A stretch of DNA of 64,000 nt, taken from Desulfovibrio fairfieldensis (lineage in GTDB: Bacteria > Desulfobacterota > Desulfovibrionia > Desulfovibrionales > Desulfovibrionaceae). Location of the stretch: assembly GCF_001553605.1 (NCBI RefSeq), contig NZ_CP014229.1, positions 1,144,501 to 1,208,500 of the forward strand, in the 5' to 3' direction. Shown here one piece after another: positions 1 to 8,190 of this stretch; position 1 is the first letter of the stretch, and every line of letters begins with the position of its first letter. A model generated the notes under the pieces. The model ran no database searches and had not been told where the DNA came from. It was given only the letters and a program-made list of their open reading frames with translations. The translations under genes and the position numbers were made by a program.

Positions 1-320
1 TCGCGACAAGTCAAAACTAACGTCATAAGGATAGCCGTATCCGTCTACAGCGACCTTTTGCCCTCCACCGCCCCCGACCCTGAACGGGCCTGTTCCTTCT
101 CGCCACATTCCCGCGACTCTTGCATCGAAAGTACCTGTCACATTTCGTATGGCATCGCCTTGCTGGGCGCCCAGGGCGGCGCTGTTCCCCCCGTGCCCCC
201 TGAGAAACAAACCCCGCAGATCGGGCGTCTGGCCGCCGACAATAGCGAACAGTTCCGGGTACGCGCCCTGGGCCCCGAAACGGGGCTCAGGGCTTGGCGT
301 GGGCAGGCAGCACTTAGTGG
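1..320 (-). pseudogene. Phage tail-fibre C-terminal cassette 1 (partial, runs off the window)
   Basis: Read on the minus strand this gives AYPELFAIVGGQTPDLRG, then LFLRGHGGNSAALGAQQ, a variable Gly-rich stretch, and VSFDLSR at the window edge. PDLRGLFLRG resembles the core motif of phage tail-collar domains. The conserved front and the FDLSR start of the conserved tail recur in cassettes near 7.7, 10.2, 11.4 and 12.0 kb. No start codon or N-terminal shaft domain lies upstream, so this is a 3' piece, perhaps a silent cassette or the end of a gene broken at about 320. Because the window cuts it, I cannot say whether its end is intact. Confidence 0.7.
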
Positions 321-503
321 CTAGCTTTGCATGGCCTGAAATCGAGCGTCACATTCGCCACAAACTACATTAAGTCCAGGCTTTCCCCAGATATTTATCT
401 TGCACTTCATGCAAGAATACTTCACATGCAACGATTTATTGCCAGGCTTCACTGGAATTTCTTCACCTTCTTCTGTGGGCAACCCCATGATAGTCGTTGT
501 GAG
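321..503 (-). pseudogene. C-terminal zinc-ribbon remnant of a SprT-like protein
   Basis: The last ~60 codons of a minus-strand frame encode KYSCMKCKINIWGKPGLNVV followed by CGECDARFQ. The CxxC...WGKPG...CGxC pattern is the zinc ribbon that ends many SprT-like putative metalloproteases. No HExxH catalytic part lies upstream; the frame there is low-complexity with no recognisable domain. The stop codon abuts tail-fibre cassette 1. I read it as a truncated leftover brought in with mobile DNA. Confidence 0.45.
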
Positions 504-1163
504 CGTCAGTCCAGTTTGGAGTAGCCCAGCCTTTTCGAGCTGGGGGAAAGGGTTTTGCTGAAAGCGAGCCCTTCCCCCTACTCGATGATGGGCGTAGCCC
601 AATGAGAAGATAAAAAACGCCATGGGTCTGCTTCCGTGACGGAACGCCAGCCAGCGGCGGCTGTGACTGCGGAAGTGAGTACGCAAACGCACGGAGCTGC
701 ACAAAGAAACAGCCGCCGCTGGCCAGTCCTGGCGCGAAAGATGCGCCTGCGGGCGCACCCGGAAGCGTTTTCTTAAATCCCCGGCAGGCGCTTCGCGCGG
801 GTACTTCCGGCCAGGCCCAGGATGTCGGCGCGGCCTCAACGGCCGCGCGTTTCTGGGTATCTTGGACATGCTGGTACATGTCAATAAATTTTGACATGTA
901 GCACACTGATATATTTGATGAAAAAATAAATTTACAAAAAAATACCCCGGCAATTACCCCAAAATAAAGAAGATATTATCGGACGGTAGCGCACGACTTT
1001 GGATGGAGTATGGTGGGCATGGTTAGCGGACGCAGATAAAAGAGGGCAGGCCAAACGATTTTGTTTTGTTAATTACTTAAAATTATTAAATAAATTCAGA
1101 ATGATATATATTGGCAATAATTTTTGAAATAGAATAGTTTAAAAGCATAATTGGAGGAGTGTA
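504..1163. other. Intergenic stretch without a supported gene
   Basis: Two overlapping minus-strand frames (to 906 and 953) are open, but they are Arg/Pro/Ser-rich and show no domain. The part from about 960 to 1160 is AT-rich and probably carries the promoter of the PAAR fragment that follows. I see no RNA gene here. Confidence 0.4.
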
Positions 1164-1307
1164 ATGTCTGGAAAGCCTGTTGCACGCGTTTGTGATGAAG
1201 GTATTCGTTATGTGAGAATTACTCCACCTTCTGACGGATGGGTTGATGCACTACAACTAAATTCATCGAAGACTCGTATTCCTCTATGCGAGTATTCAAC
1301 TAATTAG
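1164..1307 (+). pseudogene. PAAR-like N-terminal fragment (47 aa)
   Basis: ATG at 1164 follows a strong GGAGGAG site at 1153-1159 and begins MSGKPVARVCDEG, which resembles the start of PAAR-repeat proteins that tip type VI secretion spikes. The frame closes after 47 codons, where a complete PAAR domain would continue for roughly 40 more residues and then a toxin. A SUKH-domain gene follows 45 bp downstream, the usual place for an immunity gene. I infer a polymorphic-toxin gene that lost its PAAR remainder and toxin end. The match is short, so this is tentative. Confidence 0.4.
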
Positions 1308-1352
1308 AAATACAGTATAATACCATAACAGGAAATACAAAGAGATGGAATT

Positions 1353-3461
1353 ATGTCGATGCATATGATAGAGGATATGATGGAATCAACCGTCCGCCTG
1401 CTGTACTACAACGGCCACGGCAGGATAGATGGTATCAGCGTCTGCGATATTTGCCGGAATTTATACAAATTACAGGATAAATTTGATTGTGACTATACCG
1501 TTTTGCGGGTAAAGGATGAGCTGAAGGCGTTGGGGTATCTGAAGATTTTCAGCGTGGAGGATTTGCCAGCGGAAGAGCGCGCCGCCGCCGAAAGCTTAAA
1601 GGACAGCCGCTTTCTGAAGAATGCATATATAGACAAAGACTGTAGGATATATGTCTCCTACGCAAGCGAGATGTGGCATACGCTTGCAGATAGCGGCATC
1701 ATCCCCTCGTCCAAAGCAAAGCCGAAAGAGCTGAAAACCTTCAAATTGGCAAAGCTGATCATTCCCATCGCTGCGGAGAAAGCAAAAATTGTTGGAACAG
1801 AGGGGAATAACGCAAAAGCAGTTTTGGCGTATTGGTACGCAACGCTGCCGACATTGATGTATCTTGAGAATTGCATAAGAGTCAACCGGGCAGAGTTTAC
1901 AACTTTACGAGATATGTCCGGAATTCCCAAAGCATTTGCACTGGCAGACGAGCTTGGCTTAACCGATGAACTGGAAGATTTGGAAAGTACGGCGGACGAT
2001 TACGAAATACCGTATTTGAAAGGTTACGCTGAGCCATATATAAGATGGCGTGACAGTGACGACGGAATAGAGCTTGACGAGCAGACTATACAAAAAAAGG
2101 CGGCTTTATACTGGCTGCAAAAGCAGTATAAAAAAGCCGACCGCTTTGCCGCGCGGCTGCCCGAGCCGTCTGCGACTATCTTCCGCTCCACGATCACGCT
2201 TTCACACTGCACGGAAATCGTAGCAAGTGGAAAAATGGATCGCTATCCGTTCAGCGAACTCACTGTGGCCCAGGTGGAGCTGATGGACCTTTCTTCGTCG
2301 GGCTTTGCCGTCCCCAAGGTGGAAAAGGCGCTTACGGAGCTTCTGGAAACCTGCGCCAAAACGCCAGCGACAACCACGCCCTTATATACAATGCTTGCCC
2401 AGTGCCATTTCTTTTTGGACAAGTGGGGTGAGGGGCTTAAAACCCTTCAAACGGCGTTCAATCTGTTGTTTGAAGAGGCGGAGGAAAAAACTTCTTCCAC
2501 TTCTCTTGCCAATTTCACCGCAGGATACTATCAGGCAGTCATCAACCTCTGCCCGCTCAACGTGTTAAACGATTTGCCCCTGCCCGAAAAAATTCTGCCC
2601 ACAAAACAGGCGGCGCAGAGTTTAATTGACACGGCGGAACGAGAGGGAGCGAACAGCGAACGATGCGTCAGGATAGCCGCATTGTATCTGGTCGAAAACG
2701 ATTTCCGGCAAGCAGCCGTATGGCTCGGAAAAGCCAAAGAACAGGATGAGAACGACACCTATTCTGTACCGATTGCACTCATTGAAAGAAAGTTCAATAT
2801 GGCAAAAACTGCACAACTTGCCGCCAATTTTGAAAACGAAAACAATCTTGCAAAGAAATATCTCAAGGGTCTACAACTTGCCTATTATAAAAGCAGACAA
2901 GGTAAAGAATGGCACGACTTTGAAACTGTTTATGCTGGGACGAGCAAGGAGGATATAAACGCATTAAAAGCATTGTATCCCGATGTGCCTGCGAGCCTAA
3001 TACAACTTTTAGAGCATGTGGACGGCACATATTATCGAGACTATTCCGGCGAAAAGGTTACGTTTTATTTCCTTGGTTCAGATGTAAAAAAATACCCGTA
3101 TTATCTGCTTTCGGCGGCTCAAATCGTTAAGGACAAGGATGCCGCTGGATGGCTGAAAGAATACATTGCAAAAGATAATCCGTATGACAATGTTGATGAA
3201 AAAATTGCCGATAAGGCGGATAATATCTGCTGGCTTCATTTTGCCGACTGCATGAATAACGGCGGAGGATCACAGTTGTTTATTGATTTTTCCCCATCAG
3301 GAAAAGGCAAAAAGGGTCAAATTATCCGTTTTCTGCATGACCCTGATACACTCACAGTCATTGCGGACAGTTTTAATGAATACTTGCAAATGCTGATAGA
3401 TAAGAAATATGATTTTGTTATGTCTGATTACGAACGAATGCGGGCAGAGGTGATTTCGTAA
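1353..3461 (+). CDS. Large protein with C-terminal SUKH (SMI1/KNR4-like) domain
   Basis: This 702-aa protein has no signal peptide or membrane segment. Residues 1-100 look like a helical, winged-helix-like start, and the middle is helix-rich and repeat-like (LAQCHFFLDKWGEGLKTLQ, a TPR-like pattern). The last ~170 residues have SUKH hallmarks: LKALYPDVPASLIQLLEHVDG, FLGSDV, then ICWLHFADCMNNGGGSQLFI and the GKGKKGQIIRFLHD strand pair before a closing helix. SUKH proteins are common immunity proteins beside bacterial toxins. It follows a PAAR fragment, which supports an immunity role, although its length is far above a simple SUKH protein. Base composition is lower in GC than the core genes, suggesting transfer. 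Function is inferred. Confidence 0.65.
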   Translation: MSMHMIEDMMESTVRLLYYNGHGRIDGISVCDICRNLYKLQDKFDCDYTVLRVKDELKALGYLKIFSVEDLPAEERAAAESLKDSRFLKNAYIDKDCRIYVSYASEMWHTLADSGIIPSSKAKPKELKTFKLAKLIIPIAAEKAKIVGTEGNNAKAVLAYWYATLPTLMYLENCIRVNRAEFTTLRDMSGIPKAFALADELGLTDELEDLESTADDYEIPYLKGYAEPYIRWRDSDDGIELDEQTIQKKAALYWLQKQYKKADRFAARLPEPSATIFRSTITLSHCTEIVASGKMDRYPFSELTVAQVELMDLSSSGFAVPKVEKALTELLETCAKTPATTTPLYTMLAQCHFFLDKWGEGLKTLQTAFNLLFEEAEEKTSSTSLANFTAGYYQAVINLCPLNVLNDLPLPEKILPTKQAAQSLIDTAEREGANSERCVRIAALYLVENDFRQAAVWLGKAKEQDENDTYSVPIALIERKFNMAKTAQLAANFENENNLAKKYLKGLQLAYYKSRQGKEWHDFETVYAGTSKEDINALKALYPDVPASLIQLLEHVDGTYYRDYSGEKVTFYFLGSDVKKYPYYLLSAAQIVKDKDAAGWLKEYIAKDNPYDNVDEKIADKADNICWLHFADCMNNGGGSQLFIDFSPSGKGKKGQIIRFLHDPDTLTVIADSFNEYLQMLIDKKYDFVMSDYERMRAEVIS

Positions 3462-3516
3462 CATCGTTATGCGAAGTGAAGAGTAACATATCCGTATCTG
3501 ACATAAAATTTATCAT

Positions 3517-3684
3517 CTATTTCATACGCAGAGCTTGACGGTATTTTGTCTGTAGACTCTCTTTTGCACCTGATTCTACCTCGTTGACGAAGTTCCGAAT
3601 CTGCTCTTGTGTAGGGTTGATATTAGCAATATCAATATCTCCCGCCGTTCCGGAGGCATACCAGCCAACCCTGCGGCTATAGTC
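3517..3684 (-). pseudogene. Unidentified C-terminal coding fragment
   Basis: A minus-strand frame open from a stop near 3685 to the TAG at 3517 encodes VGWYASGTAGDIDIANINPT, then EQIRNFVNEVESGAKESLQ and a basic end. It looks like real protein but has no start codon. It overlaps the end of the relaxase fragment by a few bases. Family not recognised. It is probably the tail of a gene lost by deletion. Confidence 0.35.
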
Positions 3685-4210
3685 TTATCCGTTCATCGCG
3701 GTTCTGCCCGTGGGAGCGGGCGGGGGGGTGTCTATACATTTCATTGACAACTTCCTGTACGGTATATCCGGCACAGCGCATATACAGGGCAATGGCCGCA
3801 TCCAGCCGTGATTCATCCATCTTTTCAGGAAAACGCTTTTTTATCATGTTACGGTAGGCGGCATACGGGGAAGTTTGTGTGCCGACCTTGGGAAACTCGC
3901 GTTTCCTGACCTCCACGCCGGGAGTGATTCGTTTGCGGAAGCGCCAAAGATTGGCAAGATACGGAGCGCGCTTGCCCAGCCAGTATTTGAAGCGCGAGAG
4001 CCGCTCCGGTTTTTCTGATTGAGCCCGCCTGTCCCGCAACGCTGCTTTTTCCTCCTGCTCCTGTTCTTTCAGAAAATGCCGGACAATCTTCAGCAGGGAA
4101 AGCCCATGTGAAGCGAGACGGGCTGAGGTTTTTCCCCGGCGCTCTTTCTGCCGCCGTTCCAGTTCTTCCCGCTCTTCCTTTTGTTTCGCAACTGATATGA
4201 TGAAATTTTT
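3677..4210 (-). pseudogene. C-terminal remnant of a conjugative relaxase/mobilisation protein
   Basis: The frame stays open well above its first Met. It encodes a charged coiled-coil (AKQKEEREELERRQKER), then LKEQEQEEKAALRDRRAQSE, WLGKRAPYLANLWRFRKR, and ends SRLDAAIALYMRCAGYTVQE. The basic coiled coil followed by the sentence-like DAAIALYMRCAGYT helix is what I associate with the C-terminal tail of large relaxases of integrative elements and plasmids. The nicking domain is absent. Another possible relaxase fragment lies near 8.7-9.05 kb. Confidence 0.45.
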
Positions 4211-4310
4211 TGAAAGGACAGTTGAAAAAAATTATCAATCCAAAAGTAATGTAAAAAATAGCGGAAAAACAAAAACAGATTTTGAAAGATAAAACTAGAG
4301 GATATTAATA

Positions 4311-4442
4311 ATGGAAAAAATTGGGTATGTCACAATATTTCTCGTCACTGCGCTCTTTCTATTTTCAGCAATGGTATATGCACAGGACATACACGGAACT
4401 CGTGAATCGGCGGCTTGTTCTGCCGCCACATCAAAGCGATAG
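4311..4442 (+). pseudogene. Signal-peptide fragment of a secreted protein, cut by foreign DNA
   Basis: ATG at 4311 follows AGAGGA and encodes MEKIGYVTIFLVTALFLFSA MVYAQD, a textbook Sec signal peptide with a likely VYA|QD cleavage site. After about residue 35 the sequence becomes the antisense of the truncated oxidoreductase at 4418-4576, and the frame stops at 4442. I infer that the gene was split by the incoming DNA block. The mature protein is unknown and I do not find its other half in the window. Confidence 0.5.
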
Positions 4443-4576
4443 TCTGGATAAAGGCTATCCAGTTTGCGAATGTTAATGTTATCGTCGAAATGAGCCTTGA
4501 GCTCATCTAAAATAATTTTATTACCAACGGAAATCGCCAAATCAGGATGTCCGCTGATGAGGGTGATTTTTTTCAT
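4418..4576 (-). pseudogene. Truncated flavodoxin-fold NAD(P)H oxidoreductase (N-terminal 53 aa)
   Basis: The start MKKITLISGHPDLAISVGNK, then DELKAHFDDNINIRKLDSLY, is the first beta-alpha-beta of the MdaB/KefF-type quinone reductase family (SGHP flavin phosphate loop, LDSLYPDYRFD). After residue ~53 the frame turns into unrelated sequence and ends at 4295. About 70% of the protein is missing, so it cannot bind flavin fully or work. It is the last gene of the foreign block and marks its left edge at about 4415. Confidence 0.7.
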
Positions 4577-4605
4577 GATTGCTCTCTTACGTTTGAGGTT
4601 GGTTG

Positions 4606-4617
4606 AGGTCGTCTGAA
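4606..4617 (+). promoter_or_regulatory. Neisseria-type DNA uptake sequence (AGGTCGTCTGAA)
   Basis: The 12-mer AGGTCGTCTGAA at 4606-4617 is exactly the AG-mucDUS dialect known from Neisseria mucosa and relatives. Neisseriaceae use such sequences to recognise DNA for transformation. A chance exact 12-mer in a 64-kb window is unlikely, and it lies inside the block whose genes also look foreign. Confidence 0.7.
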
Positions 4618-4634
4618 AAACGCGGGAGGAAACG

Positions 4635-4643
4635 ACCGCACTT
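4635..4643 (-). promoter_or_regulatory. Haemophilus-type uptake signal core (AAGTGCGGT on the minus strand)
   Basis: ACCGCACTT at 4635-4643 is the reverse complement of the Haemophilus influenzae USS core AAGTGCGGT. The plus strand continues with TTTTT, so on the minus strand the A-run lies 5' of the core rather than on its usual 3' AT-rich side. A 9-mer is weaker evidence than the 12-mer DUS, but it lies only 17 bp from it. It could be coincidental. Confidence 0.45.
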
Positions 4644-4657
4644 TTTTATCCGGCGGG

Positions 4658-4718
4658 GTGGACATTCTTGTCCACCAAATGCCCAATGATTTGTAAAAGG
4701 TGGGCAAGAATGCCCACC
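4658..4718 (-). terminator. Two adjacent hairpins between hydrolase and oxidoreductase fragment
   Basis: GTGGACA/TGTCCAC (4658-4675) and GGTGGGC/GCCCACC (4699-4718) form two short stems just downstream of the minus-strand hydrolase that ends at 4735. A similar GGTGGGC/GCCCACC stem follows the second hydrolase. Neither has a strong T-tract on the minus strand, so the terminator role is inferred. The stems recur only in this foreign block. Confidence 0.35.
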
Positions 4719-4734
4719 CTACTTTTCACTAAAA

Positions 4735-5643
4735 TTACAGATTTTCTTTAAAGAAAACCACTAGTTTTTCCGCTGCATTGTCTGCGTCTTTATCATATAA
4801 AGAAACGTGGGTTGCGCCTGCAATGCGTACCAGTTCTTTTTTGCTGGAAGCGGCGCGTTCAAAGATAGATTCCGCCTGATATGCGGTGTCGGATTGTTCG
4901 CCGACGATGAGCAGCAGCGGCTGGGTTAGTAATTTATCCACAAAACGCAAGGCATCGTAAGACAGCACTTCGGGGAAGCTGCGAACCAGCAATTTATTTG
5001 GGGCAGTCGGACACATAGCGCGCGGGGTGCGGTAGTAGTCGTACGCTTCACGGGCGTAGGCAAGCGGTGCGGCGGCGGCTTCTTCGGCGGTGTTCGGCAC
5101 ATAGTTTGCGACGATCAGTTCTGCACCTTGCGCTTCGGCGGTTCTGCCTTGCGCCACTTGTTCGAGGGTGGCAAGAATGGTCGGGAATGGGTCTTCGCCG
5201 AAGGCATCGCGGAACAGCCAGCCGATGTCGATACCAGATACGTTCGCCACCGCTTTAATGCGTTTGTCGATTTGCGCCGCATTATCTACATAACCACCGC
5301 CCGCACAAATACCGAGTGCGCTGATACGGTTGTTATCGACATAATGAAGATTGTTAAAATAATCAATCACATAGCTGATGTCCGCTACGCGTGCCGACGG
5401 GCTTTCCAAATAGCGCGGTTCGCCCCCGCTTTCCCCTTGATGGCTGGCATCGTAAGCAATTGTTACAAAACCCGCTTCGGCAAGTTTGCCTGCGTAAAGC
5501 CCTGCGGTTTGCTCTTTCACACCACCGCCCGGGTGAACGACGACGATGGCGGGATATTGCTTGGTTTCATCAAAGTTTTCAGGGGCGTAGAGTACGCCTG
5601 CCAACTCAATGCCGTTGCGTGGAATTTGGATAGGTTGTTGCAT
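4735..5643 (-). CDS. Alpha/beta hydrolase, dienelactone-hydrolase-like (paralogue A)
   Basis: This 302-aa cytoplasmic protein has an alpha/beta-hydrolase layout: oxyanion strand AIVVVHPGGGVKEQ near residue 34, YDASHQGESGG near residue 63, nucleophile elbow ALGICAGGGY near residue 110 and a late acid/His region with GATHVSLYDKD. The elbow centre is Cys (G-x-C-x-G), as in dienelactone hydrolases. The substrate cannot be told. It is a clear paralogue of the next gene upstream (5761-6669) with the same order of motifs. Both lie in a block that is less GC-rich than the core and carries uptake sequences, so I infer acquisition from Neisseriaceae or Pasteurellaceae. It appears intact from ATG to TAA. 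Confidence 0.8.
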   Translation of the reverse strand: MQQPIQIPRNGIELAGVLYAPENFDETKQYPAIVVVHPGGGVKEQTAGLYAGKLAEAGFVTIAYDASHQGESGGEPRYLESPSARVADISYVIDYFNNLHYVDNNRISALGICAGGGYVDNAAQIDKRIKAVANVSGIDIGWLFRDAFGEDPFPTILATLEQVAQGRTAEAQGAELIVANYVPNTAEEAAAAPLAYAREAYDYYRTPRAMCPTAPNKLLVRSFPEVLSYDALRFVDKLLTQPLLLIVGEQSDTAYQAESIFERAASSKKELVRIAGATHVSLYDKDADNAAEKLVVFFKENL

Positions 5644-5711
5644 ATAAAACTCATAATATTTTGTGTTTATGTGTAGTGGGTTTTACCCCACTGTTCAAAA
5701 TCAATATCAGA

Positions 5712-5729
5712 GGTGGGCAAAAGCCCACC
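5712..5729 (-). terminator. Hairpin after hydrolase paralogue B
   Basis: GGTGGGC (5712-5718) pairs with GCCCACC (5723-5729) around a 4-nt loop in the gap between the two minus-strand hydrolase genes. It is the same stem as at 4699-4718. Without a good T-run on the minus strand it may be a repeat rather than a true terminator. Confidence 0.35.
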
Positions 5730-5760
5730 TTGCCTTTCAGATAACCTTTCTCAGATAGCC

Positions 5761-6669
5761 TTACAGGTTTTTCCCGAAAAACTCGCCCATTTTTTCCACG
5801 GCTTCTGACGCATAGGGTTCTTTGTCATACATATCAAAGTGGCTTGCACCTTCAACGTGGAATAGCTCTTTTTCAGCGTGTTTAATGTTGGCGAAAGTTT
5901 GGTCGCTCATCCAACGGGTTCCCGCTTTGCTTCCTGCAATGAAAAGAATCGGGCGGTTAATCATATCGACCAAATTGAATGCGGTGAAGGCTAACAAACG
6001 ACCAAAATTCACTAATGGGAATTTGCTTGGCGAACGCTCGTGTTCTGCGCGCGGAGTGCGGTAGTAATCGTATCCTTCCAAAAGCTCCGGATCAACGGTT
6101 TTGTCTTGCGGATCGAACGGTACCCAAGTAGCTTGTGCTACTTCGCCGCCTGCTGCTTCTGCGGTACGTTCGTTGCCAATCATATCCAACAATGGGAATA
6201 CCGCTGAAACAGCTTGCGTACCGCGCCAACCATAGCGGAAGGTCATTCCAATGTCCGCACCACTGATGGTTGCGTAGGCTTTGATACGATGATCGGTGGC
6301 AAACGCCGCGAAACCGTAACCGCCGCTCGCACAAATGCCGAGTGCACCAATGCGTGCATTATCCACATAAGGTAACGTGGTTAAATAATCTATGGTGGTG
6401 CGGAAATCTTCTACGCGGTTTGCCGGCTCTTCCAAATGGCGTGGAAAGCCTTCGCTTTCACCTTGATAACTCGCGTCAAACGCCAAGGTTACATAACCTA
6501 ATTGTGCTAAACGCTCTGCATATAATCCTGCAGTTTGCTCTTTCACACCACCTGCCGGGTGGCCCACTAAAATCGCAGGATATTGTTTGCTTTCGTCAAA
6601 ATCTGCAGGGAAAAATACATTCGCCGCAATTTTTAAACCATTCACGTTTGAATAAAATACAGTTTTCAT
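5761..6669 (-). CDS. Alpha/beta hydrolase, dienelactone-hydrolase-like (paralogue B)
   Basis: Also 302 aa, starting MKTVFYSNVNGLKIAANVFF. Motifs match its neighbour: ILVGHPAGGVKEQTAGLYAE near residue 34, FDASYQGESEG, elbow ALGICASGGYGFA near residue 110 with a Cys nucleophile position, and GASHFDMYDKEPYA near the end. No signal peptide. The two genes, 117 bp apart on the same strand, followed by the cut oxidoreductase, look like a transferred operon fragment. It begins at 6669, just inside the presumed end of an IS481-type element at about 6690, so the IS may have helped move the block. Substrate unknown. Confidence 0.8.
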   Translation of the reverse strand: MKTVFYSNVNGLKIAANVFFPADFDESKQYPAILVGHPAGGVKEQTAGLYAERLAQLGYVTLAFDASYQGESEGFPRHLEEPANRVEDFRTTIDYLTTLPYVDNARIGALGICASGGYGFAAFATDHRIKAYATISGADIGMTFRYGWRGTQAVSAVFPLLDMIGNERTAEAAGGEVAQATWVPFDPQDKTVDPELLEGYDYYRTPRAEHERSPSKFPLVNFGRLLAFTAFNLVDMINRPILFIAGSKAGTRWMSDQTFANIKHAEKELFHVEGASHFDMYDKEPYASEAVEKMGEFFGKNL

Positions 6670-6689
6670 AAAATCTCCTGTTTATCTGT

Positions 6690-7320
6690 AGTAGTTCAGA
6701 CTTGATCTGACAGTCAGTTCCGTTTTGATGGCTCCGGTTGTCCGATTAGTTGAGTTGTCCGACCTTTTCCCTCCAGAGCAGTTTCCCATCAAGGAGTGTT
6801 TGCATGGGCGTTCAGCCGCAGCATTTTTTGCCTTGATGCGTCCTTTCGCGGTATTGTAGTGCTCCATCCAGACGTCCAGATCGGCTTGTAGCTCTTCTAG
6901 AGAGTTATACAGCTTCCGTCGGAAGGCAACCTGATAAAACTCGTGCAAGATGGTTTTGTGGAAGCGTTCGCAGATGCCGTTTGTCTGCGGATGCCGCGCC
7001 TTGGTTTTGGTGTGCTCGATACCATTTATGCCCAGATAAAACTGGTAATCATGTGTTTCCAGCCTGCCGCAGTACTCTGTGCCTCTGTCCGTCAGTATGC
7101 GGATACTGCCCATTTTCATTGAGGTGAAGAAAGGTAAAACCCGGTCATTGAGCAGGTCGGCTCCGGTGATGGGCGTTTTAGTGGTGTAGAGCTTGGCTGC
7201 CGCCCACTTCGAGTAGGTATCCACAAAGGTTTGCTGATAGATGCGGCCTACGCCCTTGATGGTGCCGACGTAAAAGGAGGCCTGGCTGCCAAGGTACCTT
7301 GGATGGTGGCTATCTCGCCG
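6690..7320 (-). mobile_element. Broken IS481-type element
   Basis: One element end appears to lie near 6690 (GTAGTTCAGACTTGATCTGACA read on the plus strand just before the transposase end). The other end is lost: homology to the transposase begins abruptly near 7320, where the outer flank of the left inverted-repeat arm starts. The element therefore sits exactly between the foreign hydrolase block and the tail-fibre region. Confidence 0.55.
6746..7320 (-). pseudogene. IS481-family transposase fragment, frameshifted
   Basis: The DDE integrase core is plain: HPRYLGSQASFYVGTIKGVG, IYQQTFVDTYSKWAAAKLY, RILTDRGTEYCG (second D), ARHPQTNGICERFHKTI (catalytic E in ICERF). The main open frame runs 6682-7224, but near 6870 the proper reading passes to another frame, RERTHQGKKCCG-stop-TPMQTLLDGKLLWREK, so there is a frameshift and a nonsense codon. 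The N-terminal DNA-binding part is missing upstream of 7320. It cannot make an active transposase. Confidence 0.8.
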
Positions 7321-7412
7321 CAGGCTTCGTCATCGTGTTTTCAAACTTTGGCACGAGCATTGCTATATTGTAGAAACAACGGCGTCCGAAAGACCGGGCA
7401 CCAAGTAAAAAA

Positions 7413-7678
7413 TATCCGCCGACAAGCGGTCAATATATACGAAAAAGAATAAAACAGATTTCCGCGCCGTCCCCAGCCCCCATCAGGGACGGCGTGGAGC
7501 CCCCCTCGAAAAACCTCCTCCTTTGAACAAAATTCTCTAACCATCGGAACATCCTCCCTCTCTACGGCCGCCGGTTGCCCCCGGCGGCCGCCTCTCTTTT
7601 TTAAGCAGACTGCGCTTGAAATTTCCGCTTTACGGCGGACAAAGCTCCGCCGGCATCGTGCCTACCCGGAACTGTTCG
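7413..7678. repeat. Left arm of a 266-bp inverted repeat
   Basis: This stretch is a near-identical reverse complement of 11995-12260, with only a few mismatches and equal length. It carries two strong hairpins, the short conserved peptide start MVREFCSKEEVFRGG on the minus strand, and ends inside the first codons of tail-fibre cassette 2. The homology continues more weakly inward through the conserved tail-fibre front. The arms enclose about 4.3 kb. Confidence 0.85.
7565..7602 (+). terminator. Strong intrinsic terminator reading toward cassette 2
   Basis: CGGCCGCCGG (7565-7574) pairs perfectly with CCGGCGGCCG (7581-7590), followed by CCTCTCTTTTTT. On the plus strand this would stop transcription before it enters the tail-fibre cassette, consistent with silent storage. 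The same hairpin is mirrored in the right arm. Confidence 0.75.
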
Positions 7679-8040
7679 CGATTCTCGGCGGCCAGGTGCC
7701 GGATTTGAGGGGACTTTTTTTGAGGGGGCACGGTTCGCAGGCCCACACCCAGAACAACGGTTCCACCGTGGGCATTACGACCACCGCGCACAGCTCCGGG
7801 GCGCTGGGGCAAGTACAAGGCGATGCTACGAGAAATGTTACTGGAACAATTGGCCCGTCTATTGATGCGGGCTCATCAGGAATTGTATATCGGAATGGGC
7901 AGTCTGGTTATATGCTTCCATCAGCAGCCCATTATGCAACGGCTTTTCATCACATAGATATCTCACGCGCTGTGCCCACAGCCAATGAGAATCGGCCAGT
8001 GAATACCGCAGTTCGCTTTCTGGTCCGAGCCCGTCCATAG
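7630..8040 (+). pseudogene. Tail-fibre C-terminal cassette 2 (complete 3' end, no start)
   Basis: In frame to the TAG at 8038-8040: AYPELFAILGGQVPDLRG, LFLRGHGSQAHTQNN, a variable domain with AHSSGALGQVQGDATRNVTG, then the conserved end DISRAVPTANENRPVNTAVR FLVRARP. PDLRGLFLRG resembles the tail-collar motif. No Met with a ribosome-binding site precedes the conserved front, and a terminator lies just upstream. I infer a donor cassette for exchange of receptor-binding tips rather than an expressed gene. It is the first cassette inside the left inverted-repeat arm. Confidence 0.75.
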
Positions 8041-8138
8041 CGCAGAAGGCCGCAGACAAGGGAGTTCCCTCGTTCAATGCCTTCTGAGAGAAGATTACAA
8101 AACTCTTTCAACTATGAGGCTAAAAATCTTCCTTGTTT

Positions 8139-8177
8139 GTTACGCAGTAACAATATATTGTTTTGTTACACAGTAAC
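8139..8177. repeat. Two GTTAC-N3-GTAAC sites upstream of the small regulator
   Basis: GTTACGCAGTAAC at 8139-8151 and GTTACACAGTAAC at 8165-8177 are hyphenated palindromes spaced 26 bp centre to centre, ending 13 bp before the ATG at 8191. A third site, GTTACTGCGTAAC at 8434-8446, covers the stop codon. Two upstream sites suggest an autoregulatory operator. The third makes a bracketing or mobility role possible. Confidence 0.6.
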
Positions 8178-8190
8178 AGGAGATTCCCTA

